A stretch of 64,000 nucleotides of DNA from the NCBI GenBank assembly GCA_002105175.1, contig MCGE01000024.1:526485-590484 (forward strand), in the 5' to 3' direction. Every line of letters begins with the position of its first letter. Within the stretch, counting starts at the first letter, position 1. The notes below the pieces were generated by a model, which ran no database searches, had not been told where the DNA came from, and saw nothing but the letters and a program-made list of their open reading frames with translations. This document shows positions 10,718 through 21,939 of the stretch, piece by piece. This DNA comes from Absidia repens. Lineage: Eukaryota > Mucoromycota > Mucoromycetes > Mucorales > Cunninghamellaceae. The translations under genes and the position numbers were made by a program.

Positions 10718-13700
10718 ATGCTTGTTTCATCCATTTCAAAAGCATCATCTTTGCTCTTGTTGGCCCTATTAGGTGCATCCTCTACCAATGCTGATGTCCA
10801 ATTGCGCTCATGGGACGAAGCCCAAGGTCTTGCAAAGGAATTGGTGGGTCAAATGTCATTGGAACAAAAAGTAAACATCACTACTGGAATGGGTTTCAAC
10901 ATCACACCGTGTGTTGGCAATACTTATCCTATTACCAATCCTGATTTCCCATCATTGTGTCTGCAGGACAGTCCATTGGGTCTTCGGTAAAGCTATAAAA
11001 AAAAAAACAAAAAAAAAACGATCAAGTGTCAATGGCAGCCGCCTTACTCAATTTTCTTTTTTATTTTACTATCTCAGGTTTGCATACAATGTCACTGCTG
11101 GTGTAGCCGGTATTAATGCCGCTGCATCTTTTGATAGAAAAGCCATTCTTAAACGTGGGGAAATGATGGGTGAAGAGTTCCGAGGCAAGGGGGCTCATGT
11201 GCAACTTGGCCCAGGTAACATATTAAAAAATGCTAATGTTGCTCTCAACTAACCTTTTTTTATTAGCCATGAACTTTATGCGTAGTCCTGAAGGGGGTCG
11301 TGGATGGGAATCATTTGGTGAAGATCCATTTTTGCAAGGTGTTGCCGCTGCTGAAACCATTACTGGTGTTCAATCTCAAGGTGTCATTTCAACAGCAAAA
11401 CATTATATATTAAATGAGCAAGAAAAGAATCGCCACGAGGTAAATTCCATCCCGCCTTTATCTATATATACACCTCTGATTATTATTATTTTTTGAAATT
11501 TATAGGAAAGCTCCAATATTGATGACAGAACTCTTCATGAAATTTATCTTTGGCCATTTGCCCGATCAGTTGAGGTAAGGAAGATATAGTTGAACCACCA
11601 TTTTCACTTTGTATTAATTCTTTTATTTATTGTTTATAGGCTGGTGTCGGATCTGTGATGTGCTCATATAATAAAGTCAATGGTACATCTGCCTGTGAGA
11701 ACGACATGATGAACCGCATCTTGAAAGATGAACTTGGTAAGAACACTTTCAAATTTTAGGAATAGCCCGCTCATCGTTTTTTTTTTATCTATATTAGACT
11801 TTAAGGGATTTATTCAAACTGATTGGTGGGCAGCTATGAGCACCGTTAAGTCCGCTGTCAATGGTCTAGGTAAGCCCTACTAGGAAAAAAAAAACAATGC
11901 AACCATATAAACTAACTTTTTTTTTGAAGATATGGTGATGCCCGGTAACATGGATCAATCTGATGATCATTCTCCTTCTTACTATGGTGCCAATTTAGTT
12001 AATGCTGTGAAGAACGGAAAAGTCGATGAATCTCGAGTCAACGACATGGCATTGCGCATTGTGGCTGCCTACTACAAAATGGGTCAAGACAAGGTAAGGC
12101 ATTAAAAGCCCGCGCAATTGTTTGCGTTTTTTTTTTTTCTCACCGTCATTCTTCTCTCTTTTTTTCTTCTCTTTCTTAGGGCTTCCCTAAAACAACTCTC
12201 GATAGCTTTAATGATGATCCAAAAGGCTCTGTTGACGTAGAAGGTGACCACAAGTCAGCTATCCGCGAAATGGGTGCAGCCTCGGTGGTTCTTCTTACCA
12301 ACGAAAACAACATTCTCCCTCTGAAGAAAACGGATAAAAGCATCTCTATTATTGGCAGTGATGCCTTTAGCGATCCTCTGTAAGTATTATGATTCCTCTT
12401 TATATATGTATATACAACAGGACTCATTTACTTCTTTTCATAGGTTGTTCGATCATAAAAAATGTGGTAGCTTTGGATGTAACCCCGCCACTTTGATCCA
12501 AGGTACATCTAAAATAGGATATAAATGAGAACATACACTAAGGGTCTTCTTTTTTTTTTTTTTTTTTTTTTTTTTTTGTCTATTGAAAATAGGTTGGGGA
12601 AGTGGTACTGTCTCCTATCCATCTTATATTGTTCCTGTAAGTATATATCAGAAAATACCATCAAATAAAGGCACATCAATTCATCACATTTTCCTTTTTT
12701 TTTTTTTTTTTTTTTTTTTTTTGTACAAGCCTGTCGATGGAATCAAGTCTCGTGCTGGAAACGATGTCAAAATACAATCAACCAACGACAACTATGATCT
12801 GGAAAAGGCCAAGAAAATTGCTGAATCTTCGGATATTGCTATCGTCTTTGCCAACTCTGATTCTGGTGAAGAACACATTACAGTGGATGGTAATGAAGGT
12901 GATCGTAACAACTTGACATTGTGGAACAATGGTGACAAATTGGTAAGAGATGAAAATCATAGAGGCAAGCGAAACGACTCATGGTGGTTTTTTATGTTGA
13001 TTTACTGTAGATCCAAGCCGTAGCTGATGCAAACAAGAATACCGTCGTCGTAGTCCATTCTGTTGGTGCCGTTCTCATGCCCTGGGCCAACCACGAAAAC
13101 ATTAAAGCCATTGTCTGGCCTGGTAAGTATAATATAAGGAAAACTGGATTATTATCTTTTACTTATTTGATCTTTGTTTAGGTTTGCCCGGTCAAGAAAG
13201 TGGTAACTCTCTTGCGGATGTTTTGTTCGGTGATGTCAATCCTAGCGGCAGACTTCCTTACACCATTGCCAAGGAACTTGGAGACTATGTAACCACTCCA
13301 TCTGCTGATCTCGAAGTAAGTGAAAAATAACGCATAATTTAGATGGATCACGTATTTATCTTTTATTTCTTTTTGTGGGGAACTATAGATTGAATATACT
13401 GAAAAGCTCAATATCGGCTATCGCTGGTTCGACTCCAAAAAGATTGACCCTCTTTTCGCCTTTGGCCATGGTTTATCTTATACCAAGTTTGACTACGGAA
13501 AGTTGAAGGTCAAGGCTCGCAAGGATAAAGTCAATGCAGAAATACAAATTCAAAACACAGGCGATGTTGATGGCGCAGAAGTGGTGCAACTCTATTTGTC
13601 TTTCCCTGAATCGGCTGAAGAACCTCCCAAGGTATTGCGTGGATTTGAAAAGGTCTTTATCAAGGCAGGCGGTCACCACAAGGAATCTGTTAAATTTGAA

Positions 13701-13829
13701 CTTACCAAGACTGAACTTAGCATCTGGGATGTTACAACGCAATCATGGGTCATTCCAAGCGGCCAATTCGAAATCCACGTTGGTGCTTCCAGTCGCGATA
13801 TCCGTCAATCTGCTACCTTTACCTTGTAG
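10718..13829 (+). CDS. Secreted GH3 beta-glucosidase, copy 2
   Basis: Fourteen exons: 10718-10986, 11078-11214, 11267-11439, 11506-11574, 11640-11736, 11798-11869, 11930-12093, 12180-12379, 12444-12502, 12593-12636, 12730-12942, 13011-13122, 13182-13315, 13389-13829. Every exon equals its counterpart in copy 1 in length except exon 1, which is 6 nt shorter. The product is 727 aa with an intact frame. Signal peptide, [43 protein letters not shown] (Asp nucleophile) and the C-terminal fibronectin-III-like domain are conserved. Differences cluster in exons 9-11 ([13 protein letters not shown] against [26 protein letters not shown] against [13 protein letters not shown]), which may alter a surface loop or substrate preference. 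Introns 9 and 10 carry long T runs. Most of exon 14 is nearly identical to copy 1, which suggests gene conversion. Confidence 0.93.
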
Positions 13830-14049
13830 AATAGTTTTGAAGTTTAGCTTTTGTTAATTATTTGTTTGCCTGTTATTTTTTTTTTTTTGAAATTTGATTT
13901 ATTACTTTTATTATTATTATAAATTTAATGTTGAATAAAATATGACTTCACTGTTACCATGTTATGGTTTTTTTGTAGACTAATAAAATTTTATTACATA
14001 TCGCGTAGGGTGGAATGTTGAACTTTATGGTACTTCAAATGGACCCACT

Positions 14050-14830
14050 CAAAAAAATACACATTCAAATACCGACCACGTGAATCTTGGTTGACACCCA
14101 ATTTTTTTTCCCACCTCTCCTTCTTTCTTTTCTTTCATTCTTTTTTTCTTTTCTTTTTTTTTTTTTTTTTTTTCTTCATCATTCAACTTCTATGAGATCA
14201 TATTGGACTTAGAATGGTGTCAGGACTCGTTTAGAAAGGTTTTCAGCTCAGGGATTACAAGATGCATGGGAAACCCTTTCATTTTGGATCTAGGATCTGA
14301 AGACACCATTAATTAGCTTTTTTTGAGTCTTCATTAACTTAGTTTAGTATTAGTTTGTACATAGTTTGTACATATTTCTAATAAAACATGTCTCTTTTAT
14401 ATTTGAATTGTAACGTTAGTCTCTCTCATGTCTTGTGAAATAGATTCCTTTTTCAACTCCATCACCTTTTTAATTAGTGTTGACTGTTGTTGTACAACAA
14501 TAGCACATGTCCATTTAGTCTTTCACACTCCTTTTACGGTATACCAGCTCCCATTTTACGCCTTTCCCTTTAGATTAGTGTTGACCATTCTTCAAAATCC
14601 ACGTTAATCTCTCCCTCATGCTTCCTCCAATAGATCCTTTGTCACAATGAACCCCTCGTCTTTTAGTTTTAGTTTTACCAACATGTTTCAATAAAATGTA
14701 CCCTTTTTCTTAGTTAATCATTCTCTGACTCACCGTATAATAAACAGTGGCGGCATTGTAGGTGTTTTGTGAGTGTCCTACCAAAAACTTCCTCTCTAGT
14801 TCACCCACTATGATTACTTTCCCCTCCCGA
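14050..14830 (+). repeat. Dispersed repeat R1, copy b
   Basis: Starts near the CACGTGAATC motif at 14089. The conserved core lies at about 14200-14390 and AATAAA modules follow to about 14700. It lies about 220 bp after GH3 gene 2, as copy a lies about 1 kb after gene 1, so it may belong to the tandem duplication unit. Confidence 0.7.
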
Positions 14831-15654
14831 GCCCCAAAAACTGGTTGGCACATTGAGAATCATTTACTTCAAATATAATCACATTCCTATCCCCCCGCTA
14901 ATCATTTAAATGAATTTAGATATGCCATACATGTAGCTGCATTTACGGAACATATTTGTACTACATTTTAGTTTGTCTAGAAATACTCCCCACCCCCTTC
15001 CCTGAGCCCTAGAGACTGTCTAGCAGTTAGTTTATTTTAGTATAGTAAGTCCTATTGGACAATATCTTTTAGTGTTCACCAATAAACAACTAGCTCTTTA
15101 TATTTATTTACTGGCTTGGTGTAATATGTATTGTCTTATTTTTATTTTCATGTATCTATCTGAATAAAAGTGTTTGGAAGCCGTTGCATTGTTTATATCA
15201 CATTTGGATGTCAAAAAATCATAGGTACATATTAACTAGACAATATCCTTGCTTCTAATACTCCACTATTGATCGTCTGACGTTTTGTTAGAAGTGCACA
15301 GAAGCATGATCACAAGGAACGCACACAGAGGTAGTGAAGTTCAGTATTTAGAAACTCTTCCCAAGTGTCACCGTAGCAAACGCCGTATATGGTATAATAA
15401 TCAATTCATATATTATCATACACTAAAAAATAAGAAGAATAGTACAATATCCGATGGTTTTGGTAGCAGAGTATGATGGTTAAAAAAATAGGGTCTATAT
15501 AATTGAAGCATAAGCATAAAGTGCTGCGAAGGTCAACAGCAAAAAGGGACTAATGAATCTAGTATGACGTAGATTACAGTAACATGGAGAATATATAACA
15601 TTAATTTAAAAGGATAGTTGTAAAAATAGAATTTATATATCGTATAAAGCATGA
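14831..15654. other. No gene recognised
   Basis: AT-rich DNA with a small C-rich patch near 14990. Short ORFs (for example near 15285) lack any recognisable domain. Confidence 0.4.
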
Positions 15655-15800
15655 CGACTATAGTTATATATTTTATTGAAGCATAACACTGTCAACACTA
15701 ATCTAATGGGGCGGTTGGACAAAGGGATCTCTTGTACATGACATGAGAGAGAGATCAATGGGACACCTTTCATTGAGGCAAATAAAAATAAACATATTTT
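15655..15800 (-). repeat. R1 tail fragment, inverted
   Basis: On the minus strand this reads ATTAGATTAGTGTTGACAGTG followed by a TGCTTCAATAAAAT-type site, matching the trailing modules of R1. It is separated from any R1 core. Confidence 0.5.
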
Positions 15801-16049
15801 ATTGAACAGTATTAAATATAAAGTGTCATCAGATTTTTAAAGCCCAGCTAACTTACTAGTGCTAAAACGGTGTTGCTTTTTACCGGCTTTCTACCCAATC
15901 CCACCCCTCTATTTCTCTTTTCCACCAATCAATTCTTTCAATTTTCCCTTTTCCAAGTGAGCTCTGAGAATGAACTTGCTAAATTAGAGGACATTATTAC
16001 TTTTGCACCCCACTGAGCACATTCACTGAGAACGATTCATTTGTAAATC

Positions 16050-16560
16050 ATGGAAAATATCAGTTTTCGCTGAAAATGAGCTGAGATCCTATATAACCCA
16101 CTTCGGTATGATATGCAGAGGACCCAATAAACTGAATACTCTATACTTTTTTTCACACAAGCACATACCCATTCTTTTTCTCTGCCAAAATGTATACAGT
16201 ATACATTCCTGATCTGCGAAAGATGGTTCAGAGCGTATCTTCAATGTTTCTATATTGATTCCAGGTAGATTTGAGTAAAAATTTGAAATGGGCGTCATTT
16301 TTTGCTGAAGATGAATTGTAGTTACACAAACATGACTTTCCCTACCATTGCTACTCTACATAACCCATCTAGGTATGAAATACAGAGGGGCTAACAAACT
16401 AAATATTCTGTAGTGCATTTTTTCTTACACAAACACATGGCTATTTTTTTTTCTACGTTCAAATATATACATGAGGTGATGGACAAAGTCATCTTAATAT
16501 CCCGCACATTTTCTTTCCACGCACTCAAACACACCAATTTATTTCTATGTCCATGTATAC
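16050..16560. repeat. Diverged direct repeat, ~270 bp period
   Basis: Two diverged units are visible. ATAACCCACTTCGGTATGA at 16092 matches ATAACCCATCTAGGTATGA at about 16362. Downstream, CACAAGCACATACCCATTC matches a CACAAACACATGG-containing stretch. Non-coding; origin unknown. Confidence 0.45.
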
Positions 16561-16654
16561 CCATTCGTCAATACAAACAATTTAAACTTATAACAAAGAA
16601 ACTAACGATAAAAAGAGACAAGTGTATTTTATTTGGATGAAGTTAAAAACCATG

Positions 16655-16850
16655 ACAAACTAGCACTAAACTAAATTATTGGTGGTTCAGTTATGACTAT
16701 GGTGAAGCTAATCTAATGAGTGGATCCAAATCTTGAACCCAAAATGAAAGGGTTTCCCCATGCATGTTTGTATTGCATTTTTCAAAATGCCCCTGATTCA
16801 CGTTCTAATTCTAATCCAAGATCACAGCACATTGAAGAATTAATGGAGAA
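16655..16850 (-). repeat. R1 core fragment, inverted
   Basis: Contains the minus-strand version of the R1 core (TGAAAGGGTTTCCCCATGCA) with flanking ACTAAACTAA and CTAATCTAATG. Diverged from the full copies. Confidence 0.55.
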
Positions 16851-16984
16851 AGGAAATAAAAATGAAAAAATGAAAAAAGCGAAAAAAGACAAAAATAAAT
16901 AAAAAAAAATAAAGCGTAAGCGGAGTGTAAATGATGCCACCGTCCATATAGTCGGGCGATTGCCTCTTTTTTCACCATCCAAAA

Positions 16985-17440
16985 GCCAAGTCCTGACTGA
17001 GCGCTGAGCAACGACGGATGGGCCCCAAGGGGCTGCCCTCCATAGTGCGAAATTGCGAAGTCGTTCAACTGCCTTTTTTTTTTAACCATACAAAAGAAAA
17101 AAAAAACGAAGTCCTGACTGAGCGCTGAGCAACGACGGATGGGCCCCAAGGGGCTGCCCACCATAGTGCGAAATGGCGAAGTCGTTCAACTACTTTTTTT
17201 TTCACCATACAAAAAAAAAATACCCAAATCCTGACTGAGCGCTGAGCAACGACGGATGGGCCCCAAGGGGCTGCCCTCCATAGTGCGAAATGGCGAAGTC
17301 GTTCAACTACTTTTTTTTTCACCATACAAAAAAAAAATACCCAAGTCCTGACTGAGCGCTGAGCAACGACGGATGGGCCCCAAGGGGCTGCCCTCCATAG
17401 TGCGAAATGGCGAAGTCATCCAACTGCTCTTTTTTCACCA
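16985..17440. repeat. Four-unit tandem repeat, ~119 bp
   Basis: Four head-to-tail units start near 16987, 17109, 17226 and 17344. Each contains CCTGACTGAGCGCTGAGCAA, GATGGGCCCCAAGGGGCTGC and AGTGCGAAAT, followed by a T-rich and A-rich tail of variable length. Units differ at few positions, so amplification looks recent. The core is the reverse complement of part of dispersed repeat R2 (18975-19165). Confidence 0.85.
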
Positions 17441-17584
17441 CGCTTTTTCTTTTTTAGTACTCTAATAACCTTCTCTATCCTAACGCATTACAGACGACAC
17501 TTTTTGTAAAACATTGAGTAGCACTCTATCAGACAAACTGTATAATATTTTATTCAGGCAGTAGTTGTTTTATAATTTGGACGA

Positions 17585-17695
17585 TTAGGGTGGTGGGGGT
17601 GGGGTGGTTGGGGGTGGTTGGGGGTGTGTGGGTGAGTGGTGTGTGGTGTGTGGGGGGCCGAGCAGGGGCGAGGCGGGGGAGGGGGGCTGGTCTAG
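17585..17695 (+). other. G-rich, G-quadruplex-prone tract
   Basis: About 105 bp of almost pure G and T, with many GGG to GGGGGG runs separated by 1-4 bases (GGGTGGTGGGGGTGGGGTGG). This stands out in AT-rich DNA and could form quadruplexes. It lies between the satellite block and an inverted R1 copy. Confidence 0.6.
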
Positions 17696-17704
17696 ATATA
17701 AATA

Positions 17705-18120
17705 CAAACTATGGACTAGCTAATACTAAACTAAGCTAATGGGGGCACCAAGAAGCCATCCAAGGGTGGTCATAAATCTCGAATCCGAAATGAAAGGGTT
17801 CCCCATGGATCTTGTAATCCCTGAGCTGAAACCCCTTCTAAACTAGTCCTGATACAATTCTAGGTCCAAAATAATCCCATACAAGTTGAATGGTGAAGAA
17901 AAATTGAAATGAAAAAAAGAGAGAGAGAAAGAGCGGCAAAATAAATAAACAATAGGTCGTTGTGAATAAATATTCATGTGGGCGGTATTTAAATGTTGTT
18001 TTCATCTCTCATGAGGTGAGGATTTTGGTTTGCGATTACTATTATTTTGGTGGGTACGGAAATGGAATTCTCTTTTTTCACAACAATCAACACCATAAGA
18101 CATCATCAACATGGTGGTTC
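17705..18120 (-). repeat. Dispersed repeat R1, inverted copy
   Basis: Reads on the minus strand as the R1 head (CCACCATGTTGATGATGTC, GTGTTGATTGTTGTG) followed by the core with AACCCTTTCATTTCGGATTC and GCTTAGTTTAGTATTAGCTA. The core matches the plus copies well. Confidence 0.65.
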
Positions 18121-18974
18121 TCTTCTCATGTCAGTCAACGCAGTCATTCAACACCAGCAGCATGGTTATTCTCTTCTCCTGATGCCTTTGGGTTACTTAA
18201 CACCCTTCGCTATGGAATAGTTTGTCACTCACCGTAGAATAATTTAACTTCTTTAATTGAACTAAAATTTATCTGAGGCAATGCTTATTCTACAACATGG
18301 CGTTCCCCTCCCCAACACTGTATATTCACCTACACGGATCAGCACCGGTCCTAAGCGCGTCACACTTAGATATGTGACATGGTAATATCGTTAGACCAAT
18401 TTGGTTTAATTGTCAAAGTTTATATTAATATCTGAAAAAAGTGCTTGTTGTCTTTTTGCTTTTTCATTGTCTCTCATACATTTAATTTGACTTGCCAGAT
18501 GTCTAGACGCAACTGCACTGTTCTTGTGTGTGCCGAAAAAGAAATATAAAACTGATATGAGTGTGCAAAAAAGAAAAAATGATGGTTCGTTAGGAGACGA
18601 CATATGCAAAAGATATCAAAAAATGAGCAAAGCAAAAGAATGTTTATTAGATAAAAGGGTTAATACTAAGAAACAAAAGCAAAATAGACAGCAATATCTA
18701 TATCAAAGTATCTATACCATCATCATTTGCATATCCGCGTTATCACTTCATTCTATTTTTTACCCCTGAATTCCCAACTCATTCTCACACTTGTCATTTA
18801 ACACATCAGATTACACACAGCCTCAATTATTCGTAGTCTCAAATATACCATTATCAAGACCACAAATATCTTCATTTTCTTCTAAGAGACTTGACATTTT
18901 ATCAATTAAGTTAATCAAATAAAAAAATATATCAATTGTATCACTTAATTTTTACTTTTGCTTTATTTTATTTG
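18121..18974. other. No gene recognised
   Basis: AT-rich. A Lys-rich 81-codon ORF at 18524 has no domain and no neighbouring exon signals, so it is not called. Confidence 0.4.
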
Positions 18975-19165
18975 TTTAATAAACGCTCTGGCGCTCCGCT
19001 GGAGCTTTTGGAAATCTTTCAATTTACTGGGTGTCACAGCTTTTGGTTAAAGTGTGGGTTTCGATGGGATAGGATTAAAGCCTCCGCCATTTCGCACTTT
19101 GGTGGGCGGCCCCTTGGGGCCCAACCGTCGTGCTCAGCGCGTCGTCAATGGGTTTTTTGTGTGCT
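18975..19165 (+). repeat. Dispersed repeat R2, copy a
   Basis: AATAAACGCTCTGGCGCTCC, then TTACTGGGTGTCAC, then CGCCATTTCGCAC and GGCCCCTTGGGGCCCAACCG. The first part matches the inverted copy at 27254-27460. The last part is the reverse complement of the 119-bp satellite core, so the satellite appears derived from R2. Confidence 0.6.
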
Positions 19166-19429
19166 GAAATAATAGCTTACTTGAAATGCGTCGGAAAGAT
19201 TAGAGTTTGATTATGTAGTGGTTGCAACTGCCTTTCCACTGGAAGATAAAACGAATTATGCTATATGGTAATTATGGCGATTGCCCGTTTATTTAATTTT
19301 TATTTGCAGTTCCCTGATTTTTTGACATAAAAAAAGTGGATGATTCAGGCTCCGCATTTTGCTTTCTATTTTTTTTTTTTTTGGGTCCCCTTTTTTTTCC
19401 CTCTCTTTTTCTTTCTTTTTTATTTTTTT

Positions 19430-19655
19430 CCTTCATGATAGTCTGAATGATATGATGGCATGGCTCATTGGGGAACTGGTGATCTAGGATTAGTGTTAGA
19501 ACTTGAATTAGGGGCGTTTTAAAAAACGCAAAATAAACATCATGGGGAAACGCTTTTATTTTGGGTGAAGGATTTGGGAACGACAGTAGATTAGCACTCA
19601 TTAGTTTAGTAATAGTTTGTCATCGTTTATATCTACGACTGAATAAATATGTTTT
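19430..19655 (+). repeat. R1 core fragment, diverged
   Basis: ATTAGTGTTAGAACTTG, CATCATGGGGAAACGCTTTT and GACTGAATAAATATG keep the order of the R1 core, with many substitutions. Confidence 0.5.
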
Positions 19656-19924
19656 TTTTATTATATTTAGTATCTCTGTTGTACGTTTACATTGAGCTTC
19701 ATTGAATGTGTATTACATATGCATAGAAAAAAAAAGTGTGTCTACAGTATATATATATATATGAAAAAGGAACGGATTGGGTATTATGGAGACTGATTCC
19801 ACCAACTCTATAAGTTTGTGCGTAGAAAAGAAAACAGTGAGGCATTTGTGTAAAAAAACAGCTATTACAGTGTATTTTGTTGTGGTGGGATATATCGAAG
19901 AGCAAAGTGAGAATACTGTAGAAT

Positions 19925-20060
19925 TAATTATGTAGCTACTGGGTGGCAGGGCATTTCTAAAGTGTGGGTTTTGATGGGATGGGATGAAAGACCCTGTGAT
20001 TTGGCACTGTGGGTGGGCAGTGATTGACAAAAAAATGATGGACGGCTCCTATGGTGGGCA
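19925..20060 (+). repeat. R2 fragment, diverged
   Basis: TACTGGGTGGCAGGGCATTT and AAAGTGTGGGTTTTGATGGG match R2 copy a in order. The GGCACTGTGGGTGGGC segment corresponds to the satellite-like part. Confidence 0.45.
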
Positions 20061-20094
20061 GAGCGTAGGGCTCTTAATTTGGACCCGTCCCGAT

Positions 20095-20210
20095 TATGGT
20101 ATTGATCAATACCAATACCTACTGATGGTACCGTCCCGGTAAGGAATTGGTATTGCTAATCCCGCTAACATGGTATTTTTCAATACCAATACTCCTCATT
20201 TAGGTATTGT
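20095..20210. repeat. GGTATTG palindromic array
   Basis: Repeated GGTATTG / CAATACC units in both orientations (GGTATTGATCAATACC, TCAATACCAATACTCC). The arrangement resembles subterminal binding-site arrays at DNA transposon ends, but no matching partner end was found nearby. Confidence 0.35.
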
Positions 20211-20215
20211 TAAGA

Positions 20216-21165
20216 GTCCTGCTGATGATGAACATTCGTTTACATAGCTTTGTTATTCCTCCTGCGCGTAGCTTACTTGAAACAATCCCCTCTTTAGATT
20301 TTACACTGTTTTATTTTTTTTTTAGTCGAAATAAATTAGACATTATTATTTATACAGTATTGTTATATTATTAAATGGAATAGGACTTGTTATCAAGTAT
20401 TGTGAAACTTTTGGATCATTCTTTATTTTTATTCAAATGTATTGTCTTATTTATACTGATGTAATGGTATGTGGGCATGTAAAATTAGGGGTGACGAATA
20501 TGATAGCAATTCGTGTAGTGGGCATTCGGGATCTGAATTACGTATTATTGAATGATCGCATTTGCATGAACGAAGGTATAGGGATAAGTGTAGGGTTAAA
20601 TATGAATGTATATATATGAAAAGATGTATGGTAGATGGAATGATAGGTGAATGTGTTGGTATACGACATTAACCACATCACTAATAAAAGGACGATTGAT
20701 TCACATCAAATAAAAACAATCAATATTCTCATTTAATTTTCGACTTTCTATTTTTTTTTATTTCATAACAGAATAATCATTAACCCAAGTTAGTTTCTAC
20801 CAAAAAGCCCAATAATATATATTGTGTTCTACCACTAGTCCACGCATAAATTTCACTATTTTGTGAAATGGCAATCTATATCATTTTATTAAAAAGAACA
20901 ACTGTTAAAAATCAATTACTAAAATTAGAAATACCATTCCGGCTTTTAGTTTCGTCCATTAACATCTTCCAATATTGTTAGTCGATCCATGAACGTGTAC
21001 CAGACAAATATAATCATCTACTTCACTATATCGAAGATACCTCTAATAATATTGATAAATATTTAAAGATTCCAAGAAATGAAAAATTTTCAATCAAAAA
21101 CTTAATGAAATTTCATTCAAGCCAAAAACGAAGGAGGAACCGTCAAAACAAAATTGGCCATTACA
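20216..21165. other. No gene recognised
   Basis: AT-rich DNA. The 60-codon ORF at 20437 shows no known domain. Nothing else identified. Confidence 0.4.
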
Positions 21166-21227
21166 CAGGCTTCGGAGCTTAAAGCGGTGAAAAAATGTTT
21201 GGGCTCCGCTCGCACTGCCCCCTGGGT

Positions 21228-21280
21228 CATTTTGGAAAAAGCGCGGCGTAGCCGCGCCTCTCCCGGCGCTTTTTTAGCGG
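21228..21280. repeat. GC-rich nested hairpin
   Basis: AAAAAGCGC...GCGCTTTTT forms an outer stem and GCGGCGTAGCCGC an inner stem, giving a nested hairpin, followed by two TTTTTAGCGG copies. It may be part of a small mobile or structured element. Confidence 0.45.
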
Positions 21281-21937
21281 ATTTCCATGTTTTTTTAGCG
21301 GTATGGAGGGGTATTTCTGTGTGTGTATGGGGATATTGGATGGGGGAAAAAAAAAAAATGGTATGAGTAGAAGGAGTATGTGACTAGAAAGCGGATCCAA
21401 GCAAACGTGGATGTCCAAGTATGTGTGTGGTTGAATGGTGGGCAATAATGTAGAGGCGGTTATTATGGCTGTAGGCTTTAGCTGTGAGCTTATAGGCGTA
21501 AACTTTAGAGCATTGTGCAATTAATTGTATGAGAGATGGATGGATGGTTTGGTGACAGATATATGAAAGAGCCACTAACGGTAACGTGCACGATACTGAA
21601 TACGAAGGGAGGGGAGTCAATATCGATAGCTAAGTGCCCAATATTCTAATGTGTGCGTGTGTGTGGGAATTTTTCTTTGTTCCTGAAGAAATGCCTGTAT
21701 GCCATCAAAAAAACTACGTTGCACTGTACAGTACAGCATTGTGGTGGAAAACTATACTCGATGTATAAACATTGTATCAAAACGTGTCTTTTCCATCTTA
21801 AGTAAATAAAACCGCTGTTATTACTTCTTACATCAAAACGTCACCACACGCTCTGTCACATTATGTTCACCTGTTTTCTCAGCAAGTGGGAAAGTCGTTA
21901 TAATATGTCGAAGAGTCCGATATTCACGATAAAATAT
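21281..21937. other. No gene recognised
   Basis: Contains a GT-rich patch near 21650 and the nested motif GCACTGTACAGTACAG near 21722, which resembles the ends of the MITE at 35.9 kb. No coding signal. Confidence 0.35.
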
Positions 21938-21939
21938 TA

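Noticed and set aside
16782..17325. Overlapping ORFs across the satellite
   Set aside because: They arise from a repeat unit that lacks stops in two frames; the translated peptides merely repeat and show no domain.
16985..17440. CRISPR-like array
   Set aside because: Repeats are ~119 bp, head-to-tail, without unique spacers; this is a satellite and the DNA is eukaryotic.
20437..20619. 60-codon ORF in the gene-free region
   Set aside because: No domain, no promoter-like leader, no homologous copy in the window.
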